NCBI GenBank assembly: GCA_036488875.1
Contig: DASXGW010000002.1
Span: forward strand, 248,001-312,000
Origin: Candidatus Baltobacteraceae bacterium
GTDB taxonomy: Bacteria > Vulcanimicrobiota > Vulcanimicrobiia > Vulcanimicrobiales > Vulcanimicrobiaceae
Length of the DNA: 64,000 nt
Direction of reading: 5' to 3'
Below, one piece after another: positions 8,526 through 18,004 of the stretch. Position 1 is the first letter of the stretch. The number at the start of each line of letters is the position of its first letter. The translations under genes were made by a program, and so were the position numbers. The notes beneath the pieces were generated by a model. That model was given only the letters and a program-made list of their open reading frames with translations. It searched no databases and was not told where the DNA came from.

Positions 8526-9863
8526 TTAGGTTACCACGATCCGTTCGGCGCCGTCGAAGTGGCCCGGGGGCAGTTTGCGCATCTCCGTGAGCGCGCAGCT
8601 GTCCCGGAAGTGGGCCGCGACGTTATCGGATGGATCGAGCTGCGCGATGCGCGCAAAGATCTTGCCTGCGGTGAGGAACATGCCGCGGCGAAACTCGATC
8701 ATGCCGGCCGCGAATGCCTCGGCCGTTCGATCTTTGTGCGCGCGTAGCGACTCCTGGTCGTTGTCGTAGCATTCGAAGATCTCGACGCTGCGCGTCTTCC
8801 CCTTGGCTTTGACTTCGCCGAGATTGCGTAAGCGATGTCCGCGGCGTTGCTCCGGCTCGATGCCTTCGATGACGGGTCCGCTGACGAGCAGCGAAACGCC
8901 GTATGCTTTGGTGAGTCCTTCGATTCGCGACGCGACGTTGACCGCGTCGGAGATCACCGTCGTTTGCATACGCTCTTCTTCACCGACCGTCCCCAGGATT
9001 AGCGTTCCGCGGTGCACGCCGATGCCGATCTCGATCGGCGCGTATCCGGCGCTGCGCCGCCCTAAGTTATACAGCTCGACCTGGCGCTGCAGTTCGACGG
9101 CTGCCTGCAGAGCGTCGGCGGGACTGCGGGGAAAGAGCGCCATGATCGCATCGCCGATGTACTTATCGACGAAACCGTGGCGCGCGCGCACGATCGGGGT
9201 CACGTGACGCAGATACGAGTTGAGGAAGTCGAAGTTTTGCTGCGGCGTCAGCGTCTCGGATAAGGCCGTGAAGTCGCGGATGTCGGTAAAAAGGATCGTC
9301 ATCTCGCGCTCGACGTGATCGCCCAGCCGCACGTCGGTGATCGCCTTGCGCCCGAGATGCTCCAGAAACTCCCGCGGAACGAACCGGCTCGACGCGTTGG
9401 TGTAGAGTTCGATCACCGCCGTTTCGTCGAGCCGTGCGGGTCCGCGCGTTTGCATGCGGACCGTGGCCTCGCGCAGCCAGCGCCGCTGCAAGCACAGCGA
9501 TATGCGGCGCGTGATCTGCAAGCTGCGAGCGGCGTCCAGAGGTGTCGTCAAAAAGTCTTCCGCACCGTGCTGGAGACAGGTCTCGATACGCTGTTCCATC
9601 CCAGCGGGCGCCATAACGATCGCCGGCACGCGGCTGCGGGCTCCGCCGCCGGGCGCAGCCGACTGCAGCACCCGCACGACGTCGGCGCTGGGAAGCGACA
9701 GGTCCAGCAGAATCAGCTCGATAGTGCGCGCGGCGATTGCCGCCAGCGCTTCGTCGGGCGCACCTTTGCGGACCTCGGTATTGCCCGCGCCGCGCAGCGC
9801 ATGGGCCAAGACCTCGAAGTCGGCGTCGTTACCCCCGACGCATAGAACACGCGCCGTTTGCAC
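8526..9863 (-). CDS. Response-regulator receiver fused to class III adenylate/guanylate cyclase
   Basis: The 445-residue protein starts at a GTG. Residues 1-125 form a receiver-like domain with the expected phospho-acceptor Asp54 in LILLDLSLPS. Residues 185-370 form a class III nucleotide cyclase domain with the metal-binding aspartates in LFTDIRDFT (Asp194) and DKYIGDAIMA (Asp238), plus TVISDAVNVASRIE. The C-terminal 70 residues look like a TPR-type helical tail. It probably makes a cyclic nucleotide in response to an input signal. The receiver looks degenerate: the N-terminal acidic pair is replaced by GGND and the conserved Lys by Thr107. No partner kinase is adjacent. Confidence 0.87.
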   Translation of the reverse strand: MQTARVLCVGGNDADFEVLAHALRGAGNTEVRKGAPDEALAAIAARTIELILLDLSLPSADVVRVLQSAAPGGGARSRVPAIVMAPAGMEQRIETCLQHGAEDFLTTPLDAARSLQITRRISLCLQRRWLREATVRMQTRGPARLDETAVIELYTNASSRFVPREFLEHLGRKAITDVRLGDHVEREMTILFTDIRDFTALSETLTPQQNFDFLNSYLRHVTPIVRARHGFVDKYIGDAIMALFPRSPADALQAAVELQRQVELYNLGRRSAGYAPIEIGIGVHRGTLILGTVGEEERMQTTVISDAVNVASRIEGLTKAYGVSLLVSGPVIEGIEPEQRRGHRLRNLGEVKAKGKTRSVEIFECYDNDQESLRAHKDRTAEAFAAGMIEFRRGMFLTAGKIFARIAQLDPSDNVAAHFRDSCALTEMRKLPPGHFDGAERIVVT

Positions 9864-9890
9864 GCTCTAAGCTTCCTCTCGCCTGCCCGG

Positions 9891-11900
9891 CTACCTTTCG
9901 TTAGTGCCGTGCAAGTAGCGGTCCAGCCAGTCGAGCCAGAGGTTGGTGAGTTCCTCGGTAGTCCGGGGCGCGTTCGGGCCGTGCGTGGGGGCGTCGAACA
10001 CGACGAACTTCACCGGGACGCGATTGTCGTGCAGAGCGTGATAGAACGCGTACGACTGCGTGACGGGCACCACGGGGTCACCCGTCGTTCCCCAAATCAA
10101 CGTAGGCGTCGTAACGTCTTGCGCGTACGTCAACGGCGAAACGTCGACGTACTGCTTCATGCCGTCGCCGACATACGGTGAGACGCCGTTTTGGTAATAT
10201 CGATCTTGCACGTTGGAGACCGAAAGATCGTACTCTTGCGCCTCGACGTTTACCGCCGCCCCGGAGACGGCTGCCTTCCACCGCCGGTCGTGCGTGATGA
10301 GCCACGAAGTGAGCAATCCGCCGTAGGACCATCCGCTCACGCCGACGCGCGAGGTGTCCGCCTGCGGCAGTGCGTTGACGGCGGCCAGCCCGGTGAGAAT
10401 GTCCGCCGCCGGCCCGCGCACGGAATCGCCGACGATCGCCAGCAAAAAGGCATTTCCGGTATCGTCGCTGCCGCGATAGTTCGGCGCGAAGACCACGTAT
10501 CCGCGAGCCGCGATGAGCTGCTCGATCGGCCAATCGCCGCCGTACGATTTGCCCGCCGCGCTCTGGATTTCCGCGAGGCCGGGACCACCGTGAATGTCGA
10601 TGACGACCGGATACTTTCGCCCCGCCACGGCGTTTGGCGGAAAATGGACGACGCCGAACTCTTGGTATCCATCCGACGAGGTCCACGTTACGCTTTGAAT
10701 GCGCCCCAAGGTCAAGCGTTCGAAAAACGCGTTGTAGTTCGTCAAACGCCGCGGACGCGCGCCCAGCGACGGCAGGTAGTAGAGTTCGCGTAAGCTGCGC
10801 GCCGTCGTCGCGACGAAGGCGACCGCTCCCCGCTTGGAAACGGTGGCCGCGATTCCCGCATCGAAGGTGCTGCTCTGATACGCGTCACACGTGAGCTCGA
10901 GATCCCCCAGGTCGACGCGCGCGGGAGTCGCGCCCATCACGAAGTGATACATGCGCGAGTGCGTTTCGTCGTTGCCGCACGCGAGCAGGGAGTGCCCGTC
11001 GGGCATCCAGACCGTTCCACCAATGTCGCGATCGAAACCCCGCGTCGCGTCGACGTCCGCGGCGCCATCGCGTATGCGAACGGTATTGAGCGCCAAGAAA
11101 TTACCGCCGCGCGGATACGAGTACGTCAGATGCCTGCCGTCGGGTGAAAACTGCGGCGCCATCTCCACCGCGGGATGCGACGTCAGCTTCGAGAGCCGGC
11201 CCGAGGCGACGTCGAGCGTGTAGAGCGTCGAGCGCTCGTCGTCGCCGCTAAATGTGTTCGGCAGACGCGCCAAGACGATCGTGCGCCCGTCGTGCGACCA
11301 CGTGAACGCCGGCGTGAAGATTCCTCCCGAATCGGTCGGCGTGAGCGTCCAACTTCCGTGCGTGAGCCGCCTCACCGCGCCGCCTTCCTCGAGCCACAGG
11401 TGCACCGGTGGGACGAGCGCCGATAGCGTATAGTCGTTGTCGCCCGGTTCGAAGTAATCGCGCGTCGACGGTTGGTCCGATGCGGAAAAGGCGATAGCGC
11501 CGCCGTCGGGACGCCACGCAAAGTCGGTCGCGTCGCCCCCGGCGCGGGCGAGTAGTCGCGGCGGCGTTCCGTACTGCATCACCGCGATCCGTCCGCCGCT
11601 GCGGTCCAAGTATGCCAAGCGCCGGCCGTCGGGCGACCAGCGCGGCAGAGCGACGTCCGCATCGCCGACGAGAATGCGGTCGTCTCCGTTCGACGTGTCG
11701 ATAACGTGCAGCTCGCGCAGGTACGTATTCTGCGCGAAGTCGGGGCGCACGACGATCGCGGCGACGCGTGAGCCGTCGGGCGATATCGCCGGCTGCTCCA
11801 CGTCCGCGATCCGCCGCACGTCGGAGGTGCGAAGCTCGCGCGCCGCCGCCGGGGCGCCTGCAATGCATACCGCGAGAAAACAGAGAAGGACGTATCTCAT
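9891..11900 (-). CDS. Secreted S9 family prolyl oligopeptidase-type peptidase
   Basis: The 669-residue product has a signal peptide ending at GAPAAA, an N-terminal beta-propeller with WD40/TolB-like blades (SPDGSRVAAIV, SPDGRRLAYLD, FSPDGRHLTYSYP) and a C-terminal alpha/beta hydrolase domain. The catalytic Ser525 lies in GVSGWSYGG, Asp608 in WGTTGDPVVP and His640 in DAPTHGPNAP. This is the layout of dipeptidyl-peptidase IV and acylaminoacyl-peptidase relatives, which trim short peptides. It should act outside the cytoplasmic membrane. It is divergent from msrA across only 31 bases. Confidence 0.9.
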   Translation of the reverse strand: MRYVLLCFLAVCIAGAPAAARELRTSDVRRIADVEQPAISPDGSRVAAIVVRPDFAQNTYLRELHVIDTSNGDDRILVGDADVALPRWSPDGRRLAYLDRSGGRIAVMQYGTPPRLLARAGGDATDFAWRPDGGAIAFSASDQPSTRDYFEPGDNDYTLSALVPPVHLWLEEGGAVRRLTHGSWTLTPTDSGGIFTPAFTWSHDGRTIVLARLPNTFSGDDERSTLYTLDVASGRLSKLTSHPAVEMAPQFSPDGRHLTYSYPRGGNFLALNTVRIRDGAADVDATRGFDRDIGGTVWMPDGHSLLACGNDETHSRMYHFVMGATPARVDLGDLELTCDAYQSSTFDAGIAATVSKRGAVAFVATTARSLRELYYLPSLGARPRRLTNYNAFFERLTLGRIQSVTWTSSDGYQEFGVVHFPPNAVAGRKYPVVIDIHGGPGLAEIQSAAGKSYGGDWPIEQLIAARGYVVFAPNYRGSDDTGNAFLLAIVGDSVRGPAADILTGLAAVNALPQADTSRVGVSGWSYGGLLTSWLITHDRRWKAAVSGAAVNVEAQEYDLSVSNVQDRYYQNGVSPYVGDGMKQYVDVSPLTYAQDVTTPTLIWGTTGDPVVPVTQSYAFYHALHDNRVPVKFVVFDAPTHGPNAPRTTEELTNLWLDWLDRYLHGTNER

Positions 11901-11931
11901 CCGGTCGATGCCCTCCGGTCGTTATTGAGAT

Positions 11932-12564
11932 ATGAAATCGCCAATCGCCCTTCTCCTTGCCTGCCTGCTCGCGGCGACCGCCGCGGCCCCTGCCCGTGCC
12001 GCCAATGAGCAGCGCGTCGTCCTGGCGGGCGGGTGCTTCTGGGGAATGCAGGCCGTCTTCGAGTCCTTACGCGGCGTCACGTCGGCCGTTGCCGGATATG
12101 CGGGCGGCAACGCTGCCACCGCGCACTACGAGATCGTGAGCACGGGAATGACGGGTCAAGCCGAGTCGGTTGAAGTGACCTACGACCCCAAGCAAATCTC
12201 GTTCAAACAACTGCTCGACGTCTACTTTCTCGTCGCACACGATCCCACCGAGCTCAACCGGCAAGGACCAGACGAAGGCACGCAATACCGATCCGAGATT
12301 TTCTACACCACGCCGGCGCAGCACGCGCAAGCGGCGTCGTACATCGCAGCGCTCGGAAGCAAACACGTTTATAACGCTCCCATCGTCACGAAGCTCGAAG
12401 CGTTACCCGGCTTCTACGCAGCGGAAGGCTATCATCAAGACTTCGCCGTTCACAACCCCGACAACGAGTATATCGTAATCAACGATCTGCCCAAGCTGCA
12501 CAAGCTCAAAGACACCTATCCGGCCCTCGTCAAGCCGAACGCGCCCCTAATATCCAAGATGTAG
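11932..12564 (+). CDS. msrA: Peptide-methionine (S)-S-oxide reductase MsrA, exported
   Basis: The 210-residue protein reduces methionine-S-sulfoxide in proteins. The catalytic motif GGCFWG (Cys35) and GVTSAVAGYAGG are clear, as are YRSEIF and YHQDF further on. It carries a cleavable signal peptide (ALLLACLLAATAAAPARA), so it repairs proteins in the envelope rather than the cytoplasm. The body is a single MsrA domain with no MsrB fusion. A resolving cysteine is not obvious at the C-terminus, so recycling may rely on an external thiol partner. Confidence 0.94.
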   Translation: MKSPIALLLACLLAATAAAPARAANEQRVVLAGGCFWGMQAVFESLRGVTSAVAGYAGGNAATAHYEIVSTGMTGQAESVEVTYDPKQISFKQLLDVYFLVAHDPTELNRQGPDEGTQYRSEIFYTTPAQHAQAASYIAALGSKHVYNAPIVTKLEALPGFYAAEGYHQDFAVHNPDNEYIVINDLPKLHKLKDTYPALVKPNAPLISKM

Positions 12565-12578
12565 TTAAGGCGCGGTCG

Positions 12579-13499
12579 TTAGCTCGGGGCTTCGTTGACG
12601 TGCTGGGCGTAGGAATGCTTGTCGAAGTACCAGTCCGGAAGCGACGCGGGAAACGTGATGTCGTTGAAATCGTAGTCGACCGTAGCGTCCACGCCCAGAT
12701 ACTGCGCGTCCTGCGCGTATGTCGGCGTACCGTGAATGTGCGTTACCACCGGCATGTTGTTCATCCACCCGAGCGTCACTGTGAAGAGCATCGCGTAGAC
12801 GTGACCCTCACCTTCGTCGTAGAGCTTGTCGGTCGCAACGACCTCTTGGAGCTCGAGCGTCTTCGCATCGACGTAGAGCTCGCGCAACCGGTTGCGATCG
12901 GGATCGCGCCGTGCCTGCAGACTCACGTGCAGGAGATTCCCTTCGGTCGCTACCTTCGTGACTTTGTAGTCGAACTCGCCGAGCGCCGTCACCACCGCGA
13001 TGGTGGGAGGCAGCGACCCGCTCGGCTCGGGAGTTGGAACGAACGTTTCGGGGTTGGTGTGCGGATGAACCGGCGCCGGCTCTAACAGATCGGCGGTCGG
13101 CGGCCCCGGATCCCACGGCTCGTTGAACGACGGCCGTAAAAACTCGAGCTGGCCGCGCGCGGATCCGCGATACACTCGGCGGCCCAGCGCCGCGCGATCG
13201 CTCGTACGGCACCAGATGTGGTACGTGTAGCTATTGACCAGATCGGGGTAGCCGTCGTCGAGGGTCTGTTTGCGAACCAGCGTGTAGGTCTCGTACGGCG
13301 GCGGCGGGCGATGCGAGCGAAACTGCCGCCGAATCAGAAACAGCAGGCGCTCCGGTGACGGCAACGCGATGGGAGTCGCGGCCGGCATCGGCTTGGCCGC
13401 GACCGCGTGCGACGGCGGGGTTATGGCCAACCAGACCAGCAAAGCAAGAGCCAACCCGAAAAGCGTTCTCACACGCTTCTTCTTAAGCACGCCCTCCAT
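12579..13499 (-). CDS. Hypothetical secreted protein
   Basis: The product (306 residues from the ATG at 13499, which has AGGAG four bases upstream; in-frame ATGs also exist at 13502 and 13517) has a basic N-terminus and a strong hydrophobic signal segment (LFGLALALLVWLAITPP). The body has alternating beta-type segments such as YETYTLVRKQ, LLHVSLQARRD and LRELYVDAKTLELQEVV. This vaguely recalls the LolA/outer-membrane lipoprotein-sorting fold, but I do not recognise a family. It converges with msrA. Confidence 0.6.
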   Translation of the reverse strand: MEGVLKKKRVRTLFGLALALLVWLAITPPSHAVAAKPMPAATPIALPSPERLLFLIRRQFRSHRPPPPYETYTLVRKQTLDDGYPDLVNSYTYHIWCRTSDRAALGRRVYRGSARGQLEFLRPSFNEPWDPGPPTADLLEPAPVHPHTNPETFVPTPEPSGSLPPTIAVVTALGEFDYKVTKVATEGNLLHVSLQARRDPDRNRLRELYVDAKTLELQEVVATDKLYDEGEGHVYAMLFTVTLGWMNNMPVVTHIHGTPTYAQDAQYLGVDATVDYDFNDITFPASLPDWYFDKHSYAQHVNEAPS

Positions 13500-13545
13500 C
13501 ATGCTCCTATCGCGCATTCTTAGGAAACCCTCAGATTTAAAAGAG

Positions 13546-14310
13546 TTATTTCGGGGCCATGCGCAGGGCGCCGTCGAGCCGGATCACCTCGCCGTTGAGC
13601 ATTTGATTTTCCGCGATGTGACGCGCGAGTGCCGCGTATTCGGCCGGTTTGCCCAAGCGCGACGGGAACGGATTCTGTTTTCCGAGAGACTCGCGAGCCG
13701 CCTCGGGCAAACCGGCGAGCATGGGCGTGTCGAAAATTCCCGGGGCGATGCTGACGACTCGGATCTGCTGCTGCGCAAACTCGCGCGCGAGCGGTAAGGT
13801 CAGGCCGACCACTCCGCCCTTCGATGCCGCATACGCAACTTGGCCGATCTGTCCGTCGAATGCCGCCACCGACGCGGTGCACACGATCACGCCGCGATCC
13901 TCACCCGGCTCGACCGAACGCTTCATCATCTCCGCCGCTACTAGGCGGACGACGTTGAACGTTCCGATCAAGTTCACCATGACCACCTTCGTGAAGTGAT
14001 CCAGCGGTTGGGGCCCGTCGCGTCCCACGGCACGTTCGGCCGTCGCGATGCCGGCGCAGTTAATCGCTCCGTGAACGCCACCGAACTCCCGCAAGGCAAG
14101 CGCAATCGCGCCATTGACTTGGGATTCGTCGGTCACGTCGGTTCGCGCGAAACGCACCGAGCTGCCGAGTTCCTTTGCCAGGGTCTCGCCGCGGTCGCTG
14201 ACGTCGCAGATCACGACGCGCGCGCCTGCCGACGAAAACTCGCGCACGCACGCAGCGCCCAATCCCGAGCTCCCCCCGGTGACCAAAAACACTTTTTCGG
14301 ATAGATTCAC
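13546..14310 (-). CDS. SDR family 3-hydroxyacyl-CoA dehydrogenase (type II-like)
   Basis: This 254-residue short-chain dehydrogenase has the cofactor motif TGGSSGLG (11-18), NCAG (84-87), Ser147 in [11 protein letters not shown] and the catalytic pair Tyr160-Lys164 in YAASK. The stretches [14 protein letters not shown] and [12 protein letters not shown] are typical of 17-beta-HSD10/3-hydroxyacyl-CoA dehydrogenase type II enzymes, which oxidise 3-hydroxyacyl-CoA with NAD in beta-oxidation or branched-chain degradation. The gene starts inside the 3' end of the CoA-transferase gene (ATGA overlap). The two therefore form an operon likely to act in acyl-CoA metabolism. Confidence 0.86.
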   Translation of the reverse strand: MNLSEKVFLVTGGSSGLGAACVREFSSAGARVVICDVSDRGETLAKELGSSVRFARTDVTDESQVNGAIALALREFGGVHGAINCAGIATAERAVGRDGPQPLDHFTKVVMVNLIGTFNVVRLVAAEMMKRSVEPGEDRGVIVCTASVAAFDGQIGQVAYAASKGGVVGLTLPLAREFAQQQIRVVSIAPGIFDTPMLAGLPEAARESLGKQNPFPSRLGKPAEYAALARHIAENQMLNGEVIRLDGALRMAPK

Positions 14311-15170
14311 GCTGACGATTCCCTTCTATCGTTAATTTCGGCTAGCGGCACGTCGCGCGCCTGCGCCAACTGCGCCCACTCTTTTGCCGGACGGCGCGCG
14401 ATTGCCGCCGCGATCGAATCCGCATCGACCCCGTCGATCTCGAGTATCTCGCGCAGCCCTTCGATAAAATGCGGCTCGAGCGCCGCCACGGCCACCCAGC
14501 CGTCGCTCGCGCGATACACGCGATACGTCGCGAGACTTCCTCCAAGCGCACCGTCGGCCGTCGTCAATCCGTAGCGCAACGGCGCGGCAAACTCCTCGGC
14601 CGCATCGACGATAGCGATTTCGACATACCGGCCGTGACCGTCGCGGGCGCGCGCGATCAACGCTGCCAAGGTCGCCGACACGGCGCGCTCCGCCGCGGCC
14701 AAATCGCCGATGAGCGTCCGCGGCATCGAGGGCGGCGACAGGAGTCCCGCGCGGGCCTGATACGTCAAATCGTGTCCGGCGCGGTCGCGGTGCGGTGCGG
14801 CTTCGCCGACGACGGCGACCTGCACCAACGCGGGATAGCGGCCGGCAAGCGTTTCATTTGCTATACCGGCTCGCTCGAGCGCGCGCGCGCGCATTGCGGT
14901 AAGCAGCACGTCGGCGGCAGCGATTCGCTCGTGCAGCGCGTCCCGATCGCGCGACGCGGAAAGATCCAGCCTCGCGACGTCGACGTGCTCGCGCAGGCGC
15001 GCGTACCATTGCGGTGCCGCCGTCTCCAACGGATCGCCGCGCATCGGCTCAACCTTCCACACCGTCGCGCCCAGCTCGGCCAAACGTGCGGCGGCAATCG
15101 GTCCGGGCACGTTCGTCGTCGCGGCGACGACGCGGACCCCTTGGAGCGGCGCGTTCGATCCGTCATTCAT
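14307..15170 (-). CDS. CaiB/BaiF (family III) CoA-transferase or acyl-CoA racemase
   Basis: The 287-residue product begins [33 protein letters not shown], cut here for brevity at the N-terminal Rossmann block of family III CoA-transferases. The presumed catalytic Asp is in [11 protein letters not shown], which aligns with the conserved Asp of alpha-methylacyl-CoA racemase and CaiB. It is shorter than most members (about 360-400 residues). I start it at the ATG at 15170. The longer open frame to 15215 would overlap the divergent deacetylase gene. It overlaps the downstream dehydrogenase gene by four bases. Confidence 0.8.
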   Translation of the reverse strand: MNDGSNAPLQGVRVVAATTNVPGPIAAARLAELGATVWKVEPMRGDPLETAAPQWYARLREHVDVARLDLSASRDRDALHERIAAADVLLTAMRARALERAGIANETLAGRYPALVQVAVVGEAAPHRDRAGHDLTYQARAGLLSPPSMPRTLIGDLAAAERAVSATLAALIARARDGHGRYVEIAIVDAAEEFAAPLRYGLTTADGALGGSLATYRVYRASDGWVAVAALEPHFIEGLREILEIDGVDADSIAAAIARRPAKEWAQLAQARDVPLAEINDRRESSA

Positions 15171-15180
15171 TTCAGGACTC

Positions 15181-16146
15181 TTGCGCGCGCGTGCAGAAAG
15201 CACCCGCGTGCCCAAGAGAAACGCCCGCGATGAAAAGCGCGTCGATTACATTGCGCTCGCAATTGTCTTGCTTGCCGCCATCGCGCTTGGGTGGTGGCTG
15301 CTCGCTCCACGACGCGCGCATCACCCGAAGAGCGTCTCGGTCGTAACGCCCGCCCCGTCGCTCCCGCAGGCGACAAGCGCGCCGGCCGTTCCGGCGACGA
15401 CCGTTCCGACGAGCGCCCCGGCGACGTTGATGCCGTCCCCGCTTCCAACGACGACGCCGCATGCGGTCGCCGGCGCACCCAGATTGGCGCTTATCGTCGA
15501 CGACTGCGGACAATGGATCGATACCGAGCGCGGCTTTCTCGCATTGTCCATTCCGCTGACGATGTCGGTGCTGCCGGACGTGCATTACACGTCGACGATC
15601 GCAACCGAAGCCGCGGGCGCCGGCAAGGGCGTTATGCTGCATTTGCCGATGGAGACGTTATCGGGCCTCAATCCGGGACCCGGAAAAGTCACGACCGAGA
15701 TGTCCGACTCGCAAATCGCGCAACAAGTCGAGGCGGACCTCGCGCAAATTCCGCTTGCAGCCGGCGTCAATAACCACGAGGGGAGTAAAGCGTCGGCGGA
15801 CGAGCGGGTCATGGATGACGTCGTCGACGTCTTAGCCAAGCACGGCCATCTCTTCTTCATTGACTCGCGCACGAACGCGGCCTCGGTCGGCGAACGCGTT
15901 GCGGAGAGCCGCGGCGTTCCAACGGCGTCTCGCGACGTCTTTCTCGATAATCAGGCGTCGGTCGACTACACGGTCGCACAACTCAAAGAAGCGGCGGCAA
16001 TCGCACGCAAGAACGGCAGCGCCATCGCGATCGGACATCCGCGTCCGACGACGCTGCAAGCGGTGCGCGATATGATCCCGCAGCTGCAGGCATCGGGTAT
16101 CGAGTTCGTCTTAGCGAGGGACCTGGTTTCTAGCGATCCTCGCTAG
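15181..16146 (+). CDS. Divergent polysaccharide deacetylase family protein (YibQ/DUF610)
   Basis: The protein (321 residues from a TTG; a GTG at 15208 is a plausible alternative start) has one N-terminal membrane anchor (YIALAIVLLAAIALGWWLL), a Pro/Thr-rich linker and a divergent polysaccharide deacetylase domain from about residue 100. The domain shows LALIVDDCG, LPMET, NNHEGSKAS, FFIDSRT and IAIGHPRPTT, matching the family's order. Members sit in the periplasm and probably act on cell-wall glycans. The gene end overlaps the convergent HxlR gene by 17 bases. Confidence 0.85.
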   Translation: MRARAESTRVPKRNARDEKRVDYIALAIVLLAAIALGWWLLAPRRAHHPKSVSVVTPAPSLPQATSAPAVPATTVPTSAPATLMPSPLPTTTPHAVAGAPRLALIVDDCGQWIDTERGFLALSIPLTMSVLPDVHYTSTIATEAAGAGKGVMLHLPMETLSGLNPGPGKVTTEMSDSQIAQQVEADLAQIPLAAGVNNHEGSKASADERVMDDVVDVLAKHGHLFFIDSRTNAASVGERVAESRGVPTASRDVFLDNQASVDYTVAQLKEAAAIARKNGSAIAIGHPRPTTLQAVRDMIPQLQASGIEFVLARDLVSSDPR

Positions 16147-16507
16147 CGTCGCTTTCGATCCAGCGTTCCGCCCAGCGCCCTAACGCGTCGAGCGCTTCTT
16201 GCAGCTCCCGTCCGCGCTGCGTCAGCTGGTAGAGCACGCGGATAGGCGCTCCCGATTGCACCTCGCGCCGGATGATCTGCGTGGCTTCGAGCTCGCGCAG
16301 CCGCTCGGTCAGCAGCCGGTCCGAAATCCCCGGTATACCGCTGAGCAACTCGTTGAAGCGCTTGGGCCCCGGCAAGAGCAGTCGAATGACCGCGCCCGTC
16401 CAACGTCGTCCGATGAGCTCCACCGCACGGTGAAAGCGCGGGCATAATCCCGCTTGCAGCGTCTCCTCAGAGACCTGCTCGAGTTCGGATGACCGGCTTA
16501 GCGGCAT
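16130..16507 (-). CDS. HxlR family winged-helix transcriptional regulator
   Basis: The 125-residue protein is a typical HxlR regulator. CPRFHRAVELIGRRWTGAVI is at the start of the winged helix, FNELLSGIPGISDRLLTERL forms the recognition helix and LYQLTQRGRELQ the wing. The cysteine in LCPRF is where redox-sensing members such as HypR have theirs, so thiol sensing is possible (inference). A GGGGAT...ATCCCC inverted repeat lies just upstream of its start (16533-16553). The target gene is not evident. Confidence 0.87.
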   Translation of the reverse strand: MPLSRSSELEQVSEETLQAGLCPRFHRAVELIGRRWTGAVIRLLLPGPKRFNELLSGIPGISDRLLTERLRELEATQIIRREVQSGAPIRVLYQLTQRGRELQEALDALGRWAERWIESDASEDR

Positions 16508-16532
16508 GACGTTAATAAAAAAGGCGGGGCGC

Positions 16533-16553
16533 GGGGATCCTAGGGATATCCCC
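16533..16553. promoter_or_regulatory. Inverted repeat upstream of the HxlR gene (operator or terminator)
   Basis: GGGGAT and ATCCCC are separated by nine bases in the 56-base gap between the end of the MscS gene and the start of the HxlR gene. On the minus strand a run of six T follows about 13 bases later, so it could end MscS transcription weakly, or it could be an autoregulatory operator. Confidence 0.35.
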
Positions 16554-16563
16554 TCTTCGGCGG

Positions 16564-17505
16564 CTACGTAGCCACCGCCTTGACTTTTTCTCCCTTCGGA
16601 TCGTCGCCGGCAACGCGCTTGAGGAACGCTTCTGCGAACTCGCTGCCGATGCGGCGCCGATCCGCCGCGTCGCTCGCCGGCACCGTCACCACCATGTCGA
16701 TCGCGCCGTCCGCGATTTTGTTGAAGCGCACGTCGATCTCTTTCTCCGGCGATGCGTGCGAGACGCCGCGCGCCGTCTCTCGCGCGGCATCGCTCATGCG
16801 CCCGAAGTCGGCCGAACGATCGAGGGTAACGGTAATGGGGACGCGCAACGGCAAGCGGTAGGCGGTAAAGATCGCTTGCGCCAGCTTCTGGTTCGGAACG
16901 ATAATTCGATTGCCGTCGGCGTCGCGCAGCACCGTGGTACGCCAGTTGATATCGACGACCGTACCGGTGTTATCGGCGTCGATACGAACGAAATCCCCGG
17001 CGTGTACTTGTCGCGACGCGGCAATCTGAATGCCTGAAAAGAAGTTGGCCAGCGTATCCTGCAGCGCGAGCGCCACCGCAAGACCGCCGATGCCGAAGGC
17101 CGTGAGGATCGGCGCGACCGAGATGCCGAGATACTGCAGGACGACGAGGCCCCCGACGATCGCGACGAGCGTTTCCGTGACGCTGACGAAGAGTGTGATC
17201 GAGCCGATGGCGCCCGCGGCGCGTTGGCTGTGCCGAGTGACCAGGTTTGCCGCGATTCGCGCCGCGACCACCGTGGCGAGCGCAATCAGCAGCGCGACGA
17301 ATGCGCGGTGGGTGATCGGATTGACGTGGTGGTCCTGCAAGGTCAACGACGCAGCGTACAATCCGATCGCGAAGACGAACGCGAATGCGACGAATCGCAG
17401 CGGCGCCAGCGCGCGAAAGCGCCGAACGAGATACTCGGCCCCAAGGCCGATGAGGGCGTCTACCGCGATGATTCCTAATGCAACGATCGTGCGGTGGTCG
17501 AACAT
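16564..17505 (-). CDS. Small-conductance mechanosensitive channel (MscS family)
   Basis: The 313-residue protein has four to five transmembrane segments, then the MscS pore helix and beta domain: ILTAFGIGGLAVALALQDTLANFFSGIQI, quoted here only as its key parts GIGGLAVALALQ and DTLANFFSG, followed by GDFVRIDADNTGTVVDINWR and IIVPNQKLAQ. It opens under membrane tension and releases solutes in hypo-osmotic shock. Its start overlaps the end of the upstream copper-amine-oxidase-N-domain gene by 31 bases, so the two are probably co-transcribed. Confidence 0.92.
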   Translation of the reverse strand: MFDHRTIVALGIIAVDALIGLGAEYLVRRFRALAPLRFVAFAFVFAIGLYAASLTLQDHHVNPITHRAFVALLIALATVVAARIAANLVTRHSQRAAGAIGSITLFVSVTETLVAIVGGLVVLQYLGISVAPILTAFGIGGLAVALALQDTLANFFSGIQIAASRQVHAGDFVRIDADNTGTVVDINWRTTVLRDADGNRIIVPNQKLAQAIFTAYRLPLRVPITVTLDRSADFGRMSDAARETARGVSHASPEKEIDVRFNKIADGAIDMVVTVPASDAADRRRIGSEFAEAFLKRVAGDDPKGEKVKAVAT

Positions 17506-17984
17506 GCCGGTGGGCTCTTACCCACGGGAAGCGGCGTTCGGCGGGGGAGCGGCGGCCCGCTCCAGACCGGTCGCGGCGTGGCCTCGGGCTGCGGGGTAAA
17601 GACCGGGCGCGGGGGAACCGTGGGGGTGGTTGCGTCGAACGGCGTCGGCGCGGTGACCATCGGCGCCTCGGTCCAAACCTCGAGAACCCGCCGGTGACCG
17701 TCGTAGGCGACCGCCTCGCCGAGGCGCCGAACCAGGGGGCCGACCGCCACGTACGCGCCCTCACTGCGTTTGCCGCCCGGCAAGAGCACGCGGACGCTGC
17801 GCCCGTCGCGCTCGATCACTAACGTCGAGCCTTCGATCCAAGCACGGTCGGCCAGCCGTAGCAAAACGGGCTCCAGCGGAGCGAAGACGCGTCCTTCGAC
17901 GACGTATGCGCGAAAGTACGCCGGTAGTGGACGCCCATCGACGAGCATCGTGACCGGAGCGGGCGGTGGGAATACCGGCACCAT
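17475..17984 (-). CDS. Copper amine oxidase N-terminal-like (stalk) domain protein
   Basis: The 169-residue product contains the pattern MLVDGRPLPAYFRAYVVEGR, VFAPLEPVLLRL and YVAVGPLVRRLGEAVAYD, which is the duplicated stalk domain (PF07833-type) often found in wall-associated proteins. The C-terminal third is Pro/Thr-rich and probably disordered. No signal peptide is visible from this ATG, so export is uncertain. It overlaps the MscS gene by 31 bases. Its start is 20 bases from the divergent YihY gene. Confidence 0.65.
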   Translation of the reverse strand: MVPVFPPPAPVTMLVDGRPLPAYFRAYVVEGRVFAPLEPVLLRLADRAWIEGSTLVIERDGRSVRVLLPGGKRSEGAYVAVGPLVRRLGEAVAYDGHRRVLEVWTEAPMVTAPTPFDATTPTVPPRPVFTPQPEATPRPVWSGPPLPRRTPLPVGKSPPACSTTARSLH

Positions 17985-18004
17985 TGCGCGATATACCGCA
18001 TCGA

